13,182 nucleotides of DNA from Thermoplasmata archaeon (GCA_030043865.1 JASHWZ010000034.1:1-13182), one strand, 5' to 3'; shown: positions 1-7,375, numbered from the stretch's first letter. The notes: generated from the sequence alone by a model not told the origin. Program-made: numbers and translations.

Positions 1-224
1 TAGACGTGGGTCCCCCGCGCGATTCGGAGCACCTCGCGATCGTCGCCGGGGTACTTGCGGAACGGCGGCGTCCGTTCCAGTCCCCGAAAGAGTTCGAGAA
101 GACGGTAGCGCCCGGGCGGCCGGGCTCGGTCCGGTCGGAATTCGCTCGGCGCCAGATATCGGTCCTTCGTCCTGGTCGGACCGACTTCGGGTAGGGAGAC
201 GCGTCGCCTTCTCCGCGGGGTCAT
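1..224 (-). CDS. Partial protein of unknown function, runs off the left edge
   Basis: On the minus strand an ATG at 224-222 opens a frame that stays open to the window edge (74 codons). An in-frame TGA lies about 13 codons upstream and no other start codon comes between, so the ATG is the only usual start. The product begins MTPRRRRRVSLPEVGPTRTK, then continues with a stretch of natural-looking composition (YRLLELFRGLERTPPF, then RKYPGDDREVLRIARGTHV). That mix of aromatic, charged and aliphatic residues is unlike the Arg/Pro/Ser-rich shadow frames around it, which is why I think it is coding. I do not recognise the family. It is divergent from the gene starting at 362, with 137 bases between them. 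No clear TATA box stands at the right distance upstream of 224. Confidence 0.6.
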   Translation of the reverse strand, partial: MTPRRRRRVSLPEVGPTRTKDRYLAPSEFRPDRARPPGRYRLLELFRGLERTPPFRKYPGDDREVLRIARGTHV

Positions 225-331
225 AGCTGCGGTCGACGGCCCACTCCGCGACGGCGTGGGTCAGGCCGGAGAGTACATCAGGTCTCGGCTCGCCTCCGAG
301 CGGAGCTTCGCCGTCGCGTCGCCCCCGAGAC

Positions 332-339
332 CCTATACC
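332..339 (+). promoter_or_regulatory. TATA-like box for the gene at 362
   Basis: CTATACCA is an AT-rich island in GC-rich DNA. Its centre is about 26 bases before the GTG at 362, so transcription should start at or next to the start codon. This is the leaderless arrangement common in archaea. It supports the GTG start. Confidence 0.5.
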
Positions 340-361
340 AGGCGCCGGTTCCTCGGACATC

Positions 362-1399
362 GTGCGACTGAAGGGTGTCTGCTACGACGTGGGCCGGGAG
401 ATGCTGGGGCAGAACTGGCGTCCCGAGTACGACCCTTCGGCGGTGCGTCGGGACCTCCAGATCGTCCACGACGAGCTGCATTGTAACGCGATCCGCCTCC
501 AGGGTCGGAGCCTGGACCGACTCGCCCTCGCGTCGCGGTTCGCGCTGGAGCAGGGCCTCGAGGTCTGGTTCTCCCCCGAGCTGTGGGACCACTCGCCCGA
601 CGAGACGAGCGACTACCTCGTGAAGGCCGCGGACGTCGCCCAGGGGCTCCTTGACTCCGCCCCGGGGCGCGTCGTGCTGAGCGTCGGCAGCGAGCTGATC
701 CTCTTCGGCCACGGGTTCATCCCCGGGGAGAACGTTCTCGAGCGACTGGCGTACCCGAAGCTGCGCGATGCGCTCCGGGACCCCTCGACCCAGGCGGCGT
801 TCCGGGCGTTCATCTCCCGGCTCGCGGACGAAGCGCGGCAGCGATTCCGGGGGAAGTTGACCTATGCTTCGGTCGGCTTCGAGCGGGTGGACTGGAGTCG
901 ATTCGACTACGTGGGCGCCGACCTCTACCGGGGCGACCCGATGTTCGATCGGTATCCGGAGCTGCTCCGAAGGTATGCCTCCCTCGGCAAGCCGCTCGTG
1001 AACACGGAGTTCGGGTGCTGCACGTTCCGCGGAGCGGAACGACTGGGCGGGCGGGGGTGGGAGGTCGTGGATTGGTCCCATTGGCCCCCACGACTCCGGG
1101 GAAACTACGTCTACGACCAAACCGCGCAGGCCAACGAGCTGACCGCTTTGCTCACGCTCAACGAGGCGGCGGGGGTCTACGGCACGTTCGTGTTCACCTT
1201 CATCGAGACCGGCGCGGGGGCTCTCCCCGGAACCGATCCGACGCTCCGTCCGAGGCTCGACTTCGACCCCGACCTGCCCCGCTACTCGCTGGTCCGGGCG
1301 TTCTACCCCGAAGCCCGGCGAGGCACGACGTTTCCCGACGTGGCGTGGGAGCCGAAGGAGTCGTTCCACGCCGTGGCGAACTACTACCGCAACCACTGA
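362..1399 (+). CDS. TIM-barrel glycoside-hydrolase-like protein
   Basis: A 345-residue cytoplasmic protein with no signal peptide. The pattern fits a clan-A (GH5-like) beta/alpha barrel. Strand 1 reads LKGVCYDVG. A strand-4-like segment VVLSVGSE puts Glu111 where the acid/base normally sits. The strand-7-like PLVNTEFGCCTF puts Glu216 where the nucleophile sits. A strand-8-like segment is GTFVFTFIE. Trp and Tyr residues (W69, W75, Y189) could line a sugar cleft. The usual Asn before the acid/base Glu is replaced by Ser110, so substrate and activity are uncertain. From memory, close relatives in actinobacteria and archaea are often labelled hypothetical or 'abortive infection protein'; I see no sequence reason for the latter name. 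The GTG start is chosen because the barrel begins at once and a TATA box sits 26 bases upstream. It is probably transcribed alone. Confidence 0.75.
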   Translation: MRLKGVCYDVGREMLGQNWRPEYDPSAVRRDLQIVHDELHCNAIRLQGRSLDRLALASRFALEQGLEVWFSPELWDHSPDETSDYLVKAADVAQGLLDSAPGRVVLSVGSELILFGHGFIPGENVLERLAYPKLRDALRDPSTQAAFRAFISRLADEARQRFRGKLTYASVGFERVDWSRFDYVGADLYRGDPMFDRYPELLRRYASLGKPLVNTEFGCCTFRGAERLGGRGWEVVDWSHWPPRLRGNYVYDQTAQANELTALLTLNEAAGVYGTFVFTFIETGAGALPGTDPTLRPRLDFDPDLPRYSLVRAFYPEARRGTTFPDVAWEPKESFHAVANYYRNH

Positions 1400-1646
1400 C
1401 GGCGTACCGAGGTGACCGCGGCGACGGGGACGGTCCCCGGTCGGCGGACCGGCCTCGGGAGTGCGGGCTCGAGCTTACATACGGAGATACGACTGCCCGA
1501 CCGGCCAGAGGCCGGGAGGTTCACGGGAAGATGGCAGTAGATGTGCGTGCCAGCTCGCCGTGGACCCACTGAACCGGCCGGTCCCGCGCATCTGGTCGTC
1601 GCACCTCGCTACATCGACCCGCCCGGCACCGGCCCGGGAACCAAAC

Positions 1647-2384
1647 ATGCCCAACGACGGGTACCTCGACGACAGTGTCCATTGGAAAATTCGCAACGGG
1701 TTGGTCGCCTTCGCCGAACCGACCCAGCGCGAAGTAGCGGACGCCATCCTCGACTGCGGGCTCGCGACGGAAGTCGGCCAGAAGCTCGGGTCCGGGAAGG
1801 AGGCCGATGTCTACCTCTGCCGGGACGGGAGGACGCTCCGGGCGGTGAAGGTCTACCGCCAGTACCGAACCGCCCACAAGGGAGGACGTCGCATCAAGCT
1901 CGAATCGATGGGACAGCGGGCTCTTCGCGAGTTCGACCTGCTCGCCTACGCCTGGCAGGGGGGAGCGCGCGTCCCGGAGCCGGGCCGTCGCAACGAGAAC
2001 ATGTTCTCGATGCAGTACCTCGGAACTCCCTCCGTGGTCGCGCCGATGCTGAACGACTCGGTGCTCGAGGACCCCGAGAGCTTCCTCCACCAGACCGTCG
2101 CCGGCATCGAGGGGCTCGCCGAGGCCGGGATCGTCCACTCGGACCTGAGCCCGTTCAACATCCTGGTGCACGAGAACCTGCCGTGGTTCATCGACCTCGC
2201 CGCGGGGATCCGCGTCGACCGGCTGGGGAGTCCTCCGTGGATCCGGCTCCAGGAGGCTCTGCGGTCCCTCGAGCATGGGGGAGCCGCCCTCGCCCGCTAC
2301 TTCCGAAAGTACAACCTCTCGCTGGACACGGAGGACCTCGTCGCCCGCGTCCGCGCGAAGATCGAGCTGTTTCGGATCGCGTGA
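1647..2384 (+). CDS. rio1: RIO1-type serine/threonine protein kinase
   Basis: A 245-residue atypical protein kinase/ATPase. RIO1 proteins act in the last steps of small ribosomal subunit maturation in archaea and eukaryotes. Visible motifs are the ATP-binding loop GSGKEADV (48-55, the RIO form of the P-loop), the ATP lysine in AVKVY (Lys68), an alpha-C Glu in REFDLL (Glu95), a hinge MQYLG, the catalytic loop HSDLSPFN (Asp166, Asn171), and the metal-binding Asp in FIDLA (Asp183). HxDLSxxN matches RIO1 rather than RIO2. A winged-helix-like segment lies in residues 20-45. The frame is open back to 1461, but those 62 residues look non-coding, so I take the ATG at 1647. The 247-base gap before it (1400-1646) holds only weak AT-rich spots near 1472-1483 and 1609-1616. 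Confidence 0.9.
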   Translation: MPNDGYLDDSVHWKIRNGLVAFAEPTQREVADAILDCGLATEVGQKLGSGKEADVYLCRDGRTLRAVKVYRQYRTAHKGGRRIKLESMGQRALREFDLLAYAWQGGARVPEPGRRNENMFSMQYLGTPSVVAPMLNDSVLEDPESFLHQTVAGIEGLAEAGIVHSDLSPFNILVHENLPWFIDLAAGIRVDRLGSPPWIRLQEALRSLEHGGAALARYFRKYNLSLDTEDLVARVRAKIELFRIA

Positions 2385-2520
2385 GCGGTCCGCCCGGTGC
2401 GGCGCCCCGGGGTTCCGATCGCGTGCCCGACGCGATCTCCCGCGGACACCGCTCAAGATCTGCCACCGGGTCCTGAGACCGGCCCGACTCCGTGGTTCGC
2501 GAACGACGATGACTTTCGCC

Positions 2521-2550
2521 CGAGAGCCCCGACCGGGGACCGGGGTCTCG
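2521..2550. terminator. Hairpin between convergent genes
   Basis: A 30-base inverted repeat forms a 10-bp stem (CGAGAGCCCCG with CGGGGTCTCG) with one bulged G and a 9-base loop. It lies between the stop of the RIO1 gene and the stop of the DinB-like gene, seven bases from the latter. Being symmetric, it would fold in transcripts of either strand. No T-run follows, so it is not a typical archaeal terminator. A role in ending or protecting transcripts is inferred. Confidence 0.4.
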
Positions 2551-2556
2551 GCCGGT

Positions 2557-3180
2557 CTACGTACGGGGCTTCTTCGCACGCACGTAGCCGCCCGGGCTCT
2601 CCCGGGGCGACTTCGGGTCCGCGTACCAGAGGTCCGAATGGCGCTTCGGGTCGTGGTCGTACTCGAACCACCAAACTCCGGTGTACGGAGGCTCGATATC
2701 GTCCTGCCAGAGCATGCACAGGATCTCCCCGTGATGCAGGAAGTCCTCCTCGATCAGGTGCCAGAGCGCTTCCCGGGCCGTGATGCGCCATTCCCGGGCG
2801 GGCGGCGGGGCCGAGAGAGGCCGCGGGGGACTCCGCTTTCGGTCGAGATCGGCCGGTCGGAGACGTCGCACGACGCGGAGCGCCGCGGCGTCGATCTCGC
2901 GATTGATCCGTCGGAGCTCGCGCACCGACTGCGGATTCCCGCGGATCCGAAGGATCCACAACAGCTGGCGCTGGCCGAAGAAATTCGCGAGCCACCATGC
3001 GTACACCTGGAGCACGTGAAAGTGGACGTTCCGAATCGACTCGAACGTCGCGCCGCGGCGACGGGTGAGCACCCGCCACGGGAGTCGAGAGAACAGGTCC
3101 AGGTACTTGCCGCGCGACCAAGCGTGGTACACGACCATCCGCTCGAACTCGTTGCGAAACTCCGGGGCCGCCGAACCCAT
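2557..3180 (-). CDS. DinB-fold (DinB/YfiT-like) four-helix-bundle protein
   Basis: A 207-residue protein of the DinB superfamily, metal-binding four-helix bundles that include thiol-dependent transferases and many uncharacterised members. The first helix is RMVVYHAWSRGKYLDLF. The second carries VHFHVLQVYAWW (His53/His55 as metal-ligand candidates followed by the usual Trp). A late helix has HLIEEDFLHHGEI (His149/His150, Glu152), which resembles the family's H-H-R-G-(Q/E)-I motif with Arg missing. The frame extends upstream to a GTG at 3273. I prefer the ATG at 3180 because the extra codons include a run ending in A or T (CTA GGA AGT CGA TAT), unlike the GC-ending codons of the real gene. The C-terminal 45 residues are polar and Lys/Arg-rich. 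Substrate unknown. It converges on the RIO1 gene. Confidence 0.72.
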   Translation of the reverse strand: MGSAAPEFRNEFERMVVYHAWSRGKYLDLFSRLPWRVLTRRRGATFESIRNVHFHVLQVYAWWLANFFGQRQLLWILRIRGNPQSVRELRRINREIDAAALRVVRRLRPADLDRKRSPPRPLSAPPPAREWRITAREALWHLIEEDFLHHGEILCMLWQDDIEPPYTGVWWFEYDHDPKRHSDLWYADPKSPRESPGGYVRAKKPRT

Positions 3181-3507
3181 GGCCGGATATCGACTTCCTA
3201 GGTAGATGTTGTGCGCTACGGAGAGCGTCCTGCTCCCTCGGCGCGGAGGGGAGGGGATCGAGACGACTCGCACGTCCGCGCGCTACCGTCGCCCTCGGCG
3301 ATACGCGCCCCCGGCCCGAACGCGGAGAGGGACGCCGTTGCCCTGCTCCCGCCCCCGAGCGAGGGAAACGTGGGGTCCTTCGGGAGGGAGCGTCATTTCT
3401 CACGGGGAGACACGTGGGCGTAGGTAGGGCCTGCCATGTGGCTCAGCGCGCGGCGGAGGGACCCGCCCGGTCGTGGCAGCGACCGAGGGCGGCGATGTCC
3501 CCCCGAC
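3181..3507. other. 327-base gene-free stretch between two minus-strand genes
   Basis: It holds the promoter region of the DinB-like gene and the 3' flank of the hydrolase gene. Frames open on either strand are Arg/Pro/Ser-rich and look like chance openings in GC-rich DNA. I see no tRNA, no clear TATA box and no known small RNA. An inverted repeat (GCTCCC at 3345-3350, GGGAGC at 3386-3391) may form a weak structure. Confidence 0.5.
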
Positions 3508-4392
3508 CTAACGAGCCGATCTCCTTCTCCGCCCCGCCTCCGCCCATACTTTCCACAAGTTCAACTCGTGGAGACCACGCCAAGAATCGCCCAACGCGCG
3601 CCCACGGGCGGGGCTCAGGAACTTTTCCATCGGAGTCTTGACGAAGCTTCTCCTCGTCTCTCCATGATTCCTCGCTACCTTGACGGCGGCTCGAATGCGC
3701 TCCAGGTACCGAACGTCCGACGCCACTCGCTCGTACGAGCAGGGGGGACCATGACCCTGAAGAATGAGGCGGGGTCGGAGCCGCTGCACTTCCCGCAAGG
3801 ACTGGATCGCCTCCCCGCTATCCCCGAACCAGACGAACGGTAGGTCCATGACCGCATCACCCGCGACCAGAATTCGTCGATCCGGCACGTAGACCCCGAT
3901 CGAGTCGCGCGTGTGTCCGGGGAGGGGGATCAACTGGAGCTCTTCGCCCTCGAGGTCCAGCGAAGCCCGCCGGGCGAACTCGTGATCGGGCGGCTTGAGG
4001 CGTAGACCACCGGCCCGCTTCTCGCCCGGTCGCCCCACCCACTTCGACCAATAGCGCTTCAGGAACCTTGAACCGCCGCGCTGCGCCCAGATGGGGCAAT
4101 CGTAGAGGCAGTTTCCGGCGGTGTGATCCGTGTGCCAATGCGTGTTCACGAGCGCGAGCGGCTCGATTCCCATGCGGCGAACTCGCTTCACCAGCCTTCG
4201 GGTCTCCAGGGGCCGGGTGAGCGTGTCGATGATGACGCCCCTCTTCCCCTCAGTCAAGATGGCCGCGTTGACGCCGAAGCCCCCGCCGTGAAAACCCCCC
4301 ACCCACCAAACGCCTCGTTCAAGCTCTCGCTCGAAGTAGGGTTCCCGGGTCATCGGAGACTCTCGAGTGCGTTCCGTCTCTCTGGGGGTCAC
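3508..4392 (-). CDS. Metallo-beta-lactamase-fold hydrolase
   Basis: A 294-residue cytoplasmic MBL-fold hydrolase with a two-metal site. Ligands are in order: HWHTDH (His85, His87, Asp89, His90), LPGHT (His160), VAGDAV (Asp179) and LQGHGP (His214). This full set implies an active Zn or Fe hydrolase. Spacing resembles glyoxalase II or quinoprotein-glucose-dehydrogenase-associated hydrolases more than beta-CASP RNases, which need an extra domain absent here. After residue 225 comes a helical, basic tail with LxxLNLWKVWAE. The substrate cannot be named. The GTG at 4392 is about 38 bases after an AT-rich box. An in-frame ATG at 4353 gives MTREPYFE and is a plausible alternative. It is divergent from the SIS gene at 4702. 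Confidence 0.85.
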   Translation of the reverse strand: MTPRETERTRESPMTREPYFERELERGVWWVGGFHGGGFGVNAAILTEGKRGVIIDTLTRPLETRRLVKRVRRMGIEPLALVNTHWHTDHTAGNCLYDCPIWAQRGGSRFLKRYWSKWVGRPGEKRAGGLRLKPPDHEFARRASLDLEGEELQLIPLPGHTRDSIGVYVPDRRILVAGDAVMDLPFVWFGDSGEAIQSLREVQRLRPRLILQGHGPPCSYERVASDVRYLERIRAAVKVARNHGETRRSFVKTPMEKFLSPARGRALGDSWRGLHELNLWKVWAEAGRRRRSAR

Positions 4393-4701
4393 TCCGCGTC
4401 GCAGCGCACCGGTACCGGCTTCAACGATTAGAAGCCACCGCGCTCGATGCCGAGGAACTATCCCTCGACGCGGGAGGGGGAGGGACCAATCCCGACCGAT
4501 TGCTCCCCCATGATCGGCGTCCCCGCACGCGAGAGGACTGCGGAGACGATCGGCTCGCCCGCGTCATGAGCGGAGGGGCACCGGTCGACCAACGACCACC
4601 CGACCGAGGTCACGGGCTCGCCGTTCGGCGGGTGGGACCGATTCCCCGATCCTCGATCCTCACGGTCCGAGAAGGGTGACGGCCTCGGGCGAGTCGACAA
4701 G
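4393..4701. other. 309-base divergent intergenic region
   Basis: It separates the hydrolase gene (minus) from the SIS gene (plus) and must hold both promoters. The only candidate box seen is at 4425-4434 for the minus gene. No clear TATA box stands 25-27 bases before 4702 or 4732. A TTG-started 80-codon minus frame (4700-4458) is open here, but its composition is not convincing. No RNA gene recognised. Confidence 0.45.
4425..4434 (-). promoter_or_regulatory. TATA-like box for the MBL-fold hydrolase gene
   Basis: On the minus strand this reads CTTCTAATCG, the only AT-rich island upstream of the gene. Its position predicts a transcript start near 4404, just before the GTG at 4392. Weak evidence on its own. 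Confidence 0.3.
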
Positions 4702-5832
4702 GTGATTCGGACCGCTCGTCTGCAGGCGGGGATGGAGACGGAATTTCCGGAACCGCAGGAACCGGAGCCCCCGTACGGACGAACCGGTCATCCGTACTTC
4801 ATGCACGGCATGGTGCGGTCGCAGCCTTCGGCGGTACGCGCCACCGTCGCGGCCGCCGAACGGGATGCCGTGGCCATCCCTCCGCCCCCGAGCGACCGGA
4901 CCTTGCTGTTCGTCGGAATGGGAACGTCCTTTCACGCGGCGCGGGCCGCCGCGTGGGCGTCCGGTCCGGCCTGGGAGTACCGCCAAGCGGCCCGGGCGAT
5001 CGACTCGTTCGACCTGCTGCTCGAACCGGATCAACTCCGCCGGGCCGGTGCGGCCATCGTCTTCTCCTCCTCCGGCGAAACCGCTCTGACCCAGCGGGCC
5101 CAGGACGCCTTGCGGGCCGCCGGGGTCCGCCAGGTCCTCGTGACCGGAACCGACCGGAGCGGTTCGATCGACCGAGCCGACCATGTACTCCGGACGAGGG
5201 AGGCGGAGGAGAAGGCCTGGGTCCACACGGTCAGTTACACGACCGCCGTCGCGGCGGCCCTCACGCTCCTTCATCAGTGGTCGGGAAACCGCTCGGTGCT
5301 CCCTCGGGGAATCGAACAACCGCTCGAGGAGGTCGTCCGGCGGGAACCCGAGTGGAGACCGCTCGCGGATTTCCTCAAGGATCGGTCGAAATTCTTGATC
5401 CTCGGCAGCGGCGCCGCCGAGGCGACCGCGCGCGAAGCGGCGCTCAAGCTGCGCGAAGGAGCGGCGCGATTCGTGGCGTCCGCCGGCGTGGAAGAGTTCC
5501 TGCACGGAGTGCTTCCCTCGATCGACCCGGACCAGACCGCGGTGTTGGCGGTCGCGACCTCACCCCTCGACCGACGTCGGGCCACTACGGCGCTTCGAGC
5601 GGCGGCTCGGAGCGGGGCCAAGGTGGCACTGTGGGCGCGGGGCCGCCCCTCCGACCGAGCCGAGAACGAATTCGAACTTCCGGCCGTATCTCCGTCGTTG
5701 ACTCCGCTCGTCGACATCGTTCCGTTCCAGTTCCTCGCGTACTGGCTGGCGCTCTCGGGGGGGAGGAACCCCGACGTCATGGGACTGGACGACCCGCGGA
5801 TCCTCGCCGGTCGACGAATGTACGGGATCTGA
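4702..5832 (+). CDS. Double-SIS-domain sugar-phosphate isomerase/deaminase (GlmS isomerase-domain-like)
   Basis: A 376-residue protein equivalent to the C-terminal isomerase half of glucosamine-6-phosphate synthase, without the glutaminase domain. The entry motif PYFMHGMVRSQPSAVR corresponds to GlmS 'HxMxKEIxEQP'. SIS domain 1 (about 66-165) has VGMGTSFHAA and the phosphosugar loop SSSGET (122-127). SIS domain 2 (about 228-355) has KLREGA and EEFLHG. Lys249, Glu252 and His268 fall at the spacing of E. coli GlmS Lys485, Glu488 and His504. The C-terminus (DDPRILAGRRMYGI) resembles the GlmS tail, but the Schiff-base lysine of LAKSVTVE is replaced by Gly/Arg. An archaeal glucosamine-6-phosphate deaminase of the same build is known in Thermococcales, so deaminase or isomerase on amino-sugar phosphates is likely. 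GTG at 4702 is used; ATG at 4732 is equally possible. Confidence 0.85.
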   Translation: MIRTARLQAGMETEFPEPQEPEPPYGRTGHPYFMHGMVRSQPSAVRATVAAAERDAVAIPPPPSDRTLLFVGMGTSFHAARAAAWASGPAWEYRQAARAIDSFDLLLEPDQLRRAGAAIVFSSSGETALTQRAQDALRAAGVRQVLVTGTDRSGSIDRADHVLRTREAEEKAWVHTVSYTTAVAAALTLLHQWSGNRSVLPRGIEQPLEEVVRREPEWRPLADFLKDRSKFLILGSGAAEATAREAALKLREGAARFVASAGVEEFLHGVLPSIDPDQTAVLAVATSPLDRRRATTALRAAARSGAKVALWARGRPSDRAENEFELPAVSPSLTPLVDIVPFQFLAYWLALSGGRNPDVMGLDDPRILAGRRMYGI

Positions 5833-5853
5833 CGACCGTCCCGTTCCCGGGAT

Positions 5854-5883
5854 GACCGTGAGGGGCGGACGACCTCACAGGTC
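5854..5883. terminator. Hairpin between convergent genes
   Basis: GACCGTGAGG pairs with CCTCAC-A-GGTC to give a 10-bp stem with a single bulged A and a 9-base loop (GGCGGACGA). It sits between the ends of the SIS gene and the zinc-ribbon gene. Size, bulge and loop match the hairpin at 2521-2550 although the sequence differs. There is no T-run, so a terminator role is inferred from position only. Confidence 0.4.
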
Positions 5884-5909
5884 CGTGCGGTCGGGCCCGT
5901 GAGATCGGG

Positions 5910-6122
5910 TCAATAGTGGAGTTGCAGGAATCGACAGTCGGCGCAGCGGTGCCCGTCGAGCCAGGCCATACCTCCGAGGGGTTTGCGCACGATGGTCTCT
6001 CCGCCCAGTGCTAGCAGCGACCGCTCTCGATACCACTGGACACCGACCGCGTAGGACATCACGCCCACACTGCCCGACTCCATCGCCTTCCCGCAGTGCG
6101 GACACTTTTCGACCGCGTCCAT
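5910..6122 (-). CDS. Small four-cysteine zinc-ribbon protein (DUF6487-like)
   Basis: A 70-residue protein with two cysteine pairs, CPHC (Cys7, Cys10) and CADC (Cys60, Cys63), spaced to bind one zinc ion. Between them are QWYRERSLLALGGE and a basic strand. The pattern CPxCGKxMxxG...W...GGE...C..C matches a small family I remember as DUF6487, whose role is unknown. The frame extends upstream to a TTG at 6185, but the first 21 residues there are Arg/Pro-rich. The ATG at 6122 starts just before the first knuckle and is preferred. GAATTGAG (6148-6154, minus strand) lies about 28 bases upstream and could be its TATA box. Confidence 0.7.
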   Translation of the reverse strand: MDAVEKCPHCGKAMESGSVGVMSYAVGVQWYRERSLLALGGETIVRKPLGGMAWLDGHRCADCRFLQLHY

Positions 6123-6231
6123 CGTCCCACGGCATGGAGATGGGGCCTCAATTCCTCGTCGGCGGCGAGCGAGGGGTGGGTACAAGAGGAGGGAGCCGGC
6201 TGGGGGGCGAGCGCGGCTCGCGATTCACGAA

Positions 6232-6918
6232 ATGACGGTCATCCGAACGGTCGCCACCCACTCGGTCGTCAGTGCGACCTACCCACGTCCGGTCACCGAG
6301 CGGGACGAGATCGGAATGGCGGTCGGAAAGGCGGTCGACGAAACGCTCTCTCGATGGTCGAACGAGGTCCGCCAATCGCGGCGACCGACCTTTACCTCGA
6401 TGCAGCGGATGGCGGCCGAGATCCTCGACCGGGAGCTCGCCGATGCCGACGTTGCGCTCGCCGCGGACGAACGCTCGCGTCAGCTGACCGATGTGTCGGC
6501 CGTCCTTCAGGCGTTCCGGAAGAGCGAGGTCATGGGTCTCTCACGGCCCAAGAGCCGACTGATCCTGATCAACGAAGAGGTCGGGGTTTACGCTCAGCCG
6601 GACTACTGGAACGGGCGGGACCGCTTCTACGAAATGAAGAGCTACTACGCGGACCCGGTACCCCCGGACGTGGTGCTGCAAGTTCAACTGTTTCAATGCG
6701 CCTTCCCCGGCTTTCGCGGCTACCTTGCGTCGTTCGATCGTCACACGCGGCCGGTCGTGCCGCACATCGACCCCGTCCCGCTGCTGGACCCCACGACCGA
6801 GAGCCAGGCGCTCCGACGGGCGTATCGGGTCGGCCGGAGCGAGGGTACCGAGAAAGTGCTGGAGTACATCGACAGCCCGGTGGTTCGGTACTCGATCTCC
6901 CCCTCCGATGGTGAGTGA
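6232..6918 (+). CDS. PD-(D/E)XK nuclease-superfamily-like protein
   Basis: A 228-residue cytoplasmic protein. The core AQPDYW (Asp124), nine residues, then FYEMKSYY (Glu134, Lys136), then a helix LQVQLFQC (Gln150/Gln152), follows the RecB/Cas4-like PD-(D/E)XK order: Asp, E-x-K, then a Gln helix. An upstream helix with Glu37 (GKAVDETLSRW) could supply the fourth acidic ligand. No cysteine cluster for an Fe-S centre is present, unlike Cas4 or AddB. No CRISPR, helicase or methyltransferase gene is near, so the biological role is open: repair, plasmid or phage defence, or a catalytically idle relative. The ATG is separated by 109 bases from the divergent zinc-ribbon gene. TACAAGAG (6181-6188) is the only nearby AT-rich spot. 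Called from motif order alone. Confidence 0.65.
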   Translation: MTVIRTVATHSVVSATYPRPVTERDEIGMAVGKAVDETLSRWSNEVRQSRRPTFTSMQRMAAEILDRELADADVALAADERSRQLTDVSAVLQAFRKSEVMGLSRPKSRLILINEEVGVYAQPDYWNGRDRFYEMKSYYADPVPPDVVLQVQLFQCAFPGFRGYLASFDRHTRPVVPHIDPVPLLDPTTESQALRRAYRVGRSEGTEKVLEYIDSPVVRYSISPSDGE

Positions 6919-7054
6919 GGCGCTCCGGGAGCGCAGGGGCGACCCCCGCGGTCCCGGTTCGCGGAGGGAGGCCGCGAACGACCGTACCGTCGCCCGCTTC
7001 TCGGCCCGTCTCCGGCGCGTGCGTCGGGGCAGCGGCCAGCGAAGGTACGACTTC

Positions 7055-7063
7055 GTTTAGTAG
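7055..7063 (+). promoter_or_regulatory. TATA-like box for the small membrane protein
   Basis: GTTTAGTAG is centred about 27 bases before the ATG at 7086, in otherwise GC-rich DNA. The spacing predicts a leaderless transcript. It also argues that the gene starts at this ATG and not further upstream where the frame remains open. Confidence 0.5.
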
Positions 7064-7085
7064 GCCGTCCCGACTGCCGGGAGGA

Positions 7086-7364
7086 ATGATCCTCCCGGGA
7101 CTCATCTCGGTCGCGTTCTACCGTCGTCGTCCCAGTGCGGTTCAGATCGGTCTCGGACTCGCCTTTACGGTCGTCGTTTCCGGACTGCTGGGGTACGTGC
7201 AGGACGTCGGAACATCTCGCGTGTGGGAGAACGTCGTCCTCGCGATCGTGGGTGGCGTCATTCTCTACGTGGCCATTCTCCTCTATCTCGTCTACCGCTA
7301 CCTACCCAAGCGGGCCCTGGCGCGCGAGTCGCCGTCCCCGGTCTCTTCGATGCCCCCGCCGTGA
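7086..7364 (+). CDS. Small two-helix membrane protein of unknown function
   Basis: A 92-residue protein with two hydrophobic segments. The first is about residues 20-38 (IGLGLAFTVVVSGLLGYV). The second is about 50-71 (VVLAIVGGVILYVAILLYLV). The Arg-rich segment before helix 1 (YRRRP) and the basic Pro/Ser-rich tail after helix 2 (RYLPKRALARESPSP) both suggest N and C termini in the cytoplasm, with a short outside loop that contains a Trp. No family recognised. The frame is open upstream to 6915, but that part is compositionally non-coding. The TATA-like box at 7055-7063 fits the ATG at 7086. GGAGGA directly abuts the start and is too close to act as a normal ribosome binding site. Confidence 0.7.
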   Translation: MILPGLISVAFYRRRPSAVQIGLGLAFTVVVSGLLGYVQDVGTSRVWENVVLAIVGGVILYVAILLYLVYRYLPKRALARESPSPVSSMPPP

Positions 7365-7375
7365 GCGGAGCGGCT

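Noticed and set aside
6..194. A 62-codon plus-strand frame at the left edge
   Set aside because: It lies opposite the partial minus-strand gene, which has much more natural composition.
278..1396. A 372-codon minus-strand frame opposite the GH-like gene
   Set aside because: Composition is Arg/Glu/Val-rich and repetitive, with no motif. The plus strand carries a convincing barrel protein.
1461..1646. Upstream extension of the RIO1 frame by 62 codons
   Set aside because: Composition looks non-coding, and RIO1 proteins do not carry such an N-terminus. The ATG at 1647 fits.
3206..3427. Two overlapping plus-strand frames of about 70 codons in the gap before the hydrolase gene
   Set aside because: Both are Arg/Gly/Pro/Ser-rich chance frames without promoter or family features.
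4458..4700. A TTG-started 80-codon frame on the minus strand in the gap before the SIS gene
   Set aside because: The first third is Arg/Pro/Ser-rich, there is no promoter at the right place and no family is recognised. The middle part (VTSVGWSLVD) looks slightly protein-like, so it is not fully excluded.
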